DNA of 15,686 bases. Origin: an uncultured Pseudomonadota bacterium. Its GTDB lineage: Bacteria > Pseudomonadota > Gammaproteobacteria > Burkholderiales > Usitatibacteraceae. This document shows positions 15,282 to 15,686 of this stretch, in pieces; the first letter of the stretch is position 1; the number at the start of each line of letters is the position of its first letter. The translations under genes and the position numbers were made by a program. The notes under the pieces were generated by a model. That model did not search any database. It saw nothing but the letters and a program-made list of their open reading frames with translations, and was not told the origin of the DNA. The stretch lies in assembly GCA_946885905.1 (NCBI GenBank), contig CAMPHL010000013.1, positions 1 through 15,686 on the forward strand, given 5' to 3'.

Positions 15282-15337
15282 ACCTGCACCCCGCCCGGAT
15301 GGGCGCCCGGACGTCCGGATAGACTACAACGTGTTGA

Positions 15338-15686
15338 TTATTCATCCGTATTTTCCGTTGCAAGCGTAGGAATCGGGCTCGCTTCGCGCCGCCGGTAGGC
15401 GATGGCGATACCCTCGGCCTGGAAGGCCTTCAGCACCAGGCGGAAGAGCCTGCTGCGCAGGTCCGCTTCCCCCGCCGCAAGGTCGCCCATCCATGCGGTG
15501 AGCTCGAGGTTCACGCCGAAGTCGCCGAGCGACTTCACGCGCGCGGCCGGGGCGGGCGCGGGCATGACACGCGGCTCGGAGCGCGCGATCTGCTCGAGGA
15601 GCTCGCAGGCACGGTCCACGTCCGCGTCGTACGAGACGCTCACGGCGAGCACGACGGTGACCTCCTTGTCGCTGTAGGTATGGTGG
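15338..15686 (-). CDS. MscS-type mechanosensitive channel, C-terminal part (gene runs off the right edge)
   Basis: About the last 115 residues of a small-conductance mechanosensitive channel family protein, covering the cytoplasmic cage (alpha-beta) domain: KEVTVVLAVSVSYDADVDRA, CELLEQIARSEPRVM, KSLGDFGVNLELTAW and DLRSRLFRLVLKAFQAEGIA. The S/GVSYD, GDF.VNLEL and AF..EGI marks are those of MscS. The pore helices lie outside the window. The family would normally end soon after IAYRRRE; here a tail ending in ATENTDE is read from a sequence resembling the palindrome at 848-1016, which also provides the TAA. Confidence 0.85.
   Translation of the reverse strand, partial: HHTYSDKEVTVVLAVSVSYDADVDRACELLEQIARSEPRVMPAPAPAARVKSLGDFGVNLELTAWMGDLAAGEADLRSRLFRLVLKAFQAEGIAIAYRRREASPIPTLATENTDE
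15341..15360. repeat. Degenerate single copy of the mdtB-mdtC repeat unit
   Basis: TTCATCCGTATTTTCCGTTG matches 977-996 of the right arm of the mdtB-mdtC palindrome at 17 of 20 positions. It overlaps the last codons of the mscS-like gene, next to its stop. No second inverted arm is seen nearby. Confidence 0.55.

Noticed and set aside
14073..15398. 441-residue plus-strand open frame opposite the desaturase
   Set aside because: Composition of an antisense shadow (Arg/Val/His/Glu-rich) against a desaturase with intact histidine boxes.

Overview
This is high-GC DNA (about two thirds G+C by eye) from a Gram-negative bacterium, most likely a betaproteobacterium. The grounds are a zinc-free rpmB-rpmG pair under a near-consensus sigma-70 promoter, a tight coaBC-dut-cbiX cluster, an MdtABC-type RND efflux system, a long-tailed acyl-CoA desaturase and a secreted protein with DUF5648-like repeats. 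Genus cannot be fixed from sequence reading alone. I see no prophage, IS element, CRISPR array, tRNA or rRNA. Almost all of the window is ordinary chromosomal coding sequence.

Left third (1-6582, all minus strand). Transcription runs from srkA (5569-6582, a stress-response kinase) and then from a separate start region into mdtA (4112-5482), mdtB (996-4115) and mdtC (start at 825, running off the left edge). mdtA and mdtB overlap by four bases. Between mdtB and mdtC lies a 169-bp near-perfect palindrome (848-1016) that also supplies the stop codon of mdtB. A degenerate copy of its repeat unit ends the mscS-like gene at the other end of the window.

Middle (6640-10877). A plus-strand pair encodes a 32-residue membrane peptide and an orphan four-helix protein of the PuuD N-terminal (Urate_ox_N) type. 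It is followed by a convergent exported DUF192 protein and a divergent small lipoprotein. The minus-strand operon coaBC-dut-cbiX (coenzyme A synthesis, dUTP removal, tetrapyrrole chelation) is packed with no or almost no spacing. radC diverges from coaBC, and its stop codon shares a CTAG with the stop of the next, convergent gene.

Right third (10874-15686). Two exported proteins sit together on the minus strand: a 127-residue beta/gamma-crystallin-like protein, and a 487-residue protein with N-terminal DUF5648-like repeats and an unrecognised C-terminal half. Then come rpmB-rpmG (plus), an exported helix-hairpin-helix (ComEA-like) protein, an acyl-CoA desaturase and the 3' end of an MscS-type channel (all minus). 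Two rho-independent terminators with the same seven-base stem separate rpmG, the HhH gene and the desaturase.

The items most worth a second look are the long palindrome inside the efflux operon, the peptide plus orphan Urate_ox_N pair, and the desaturase C-terminal extension, which looks to me like the C-terminal part of an ISL3-type transposase.
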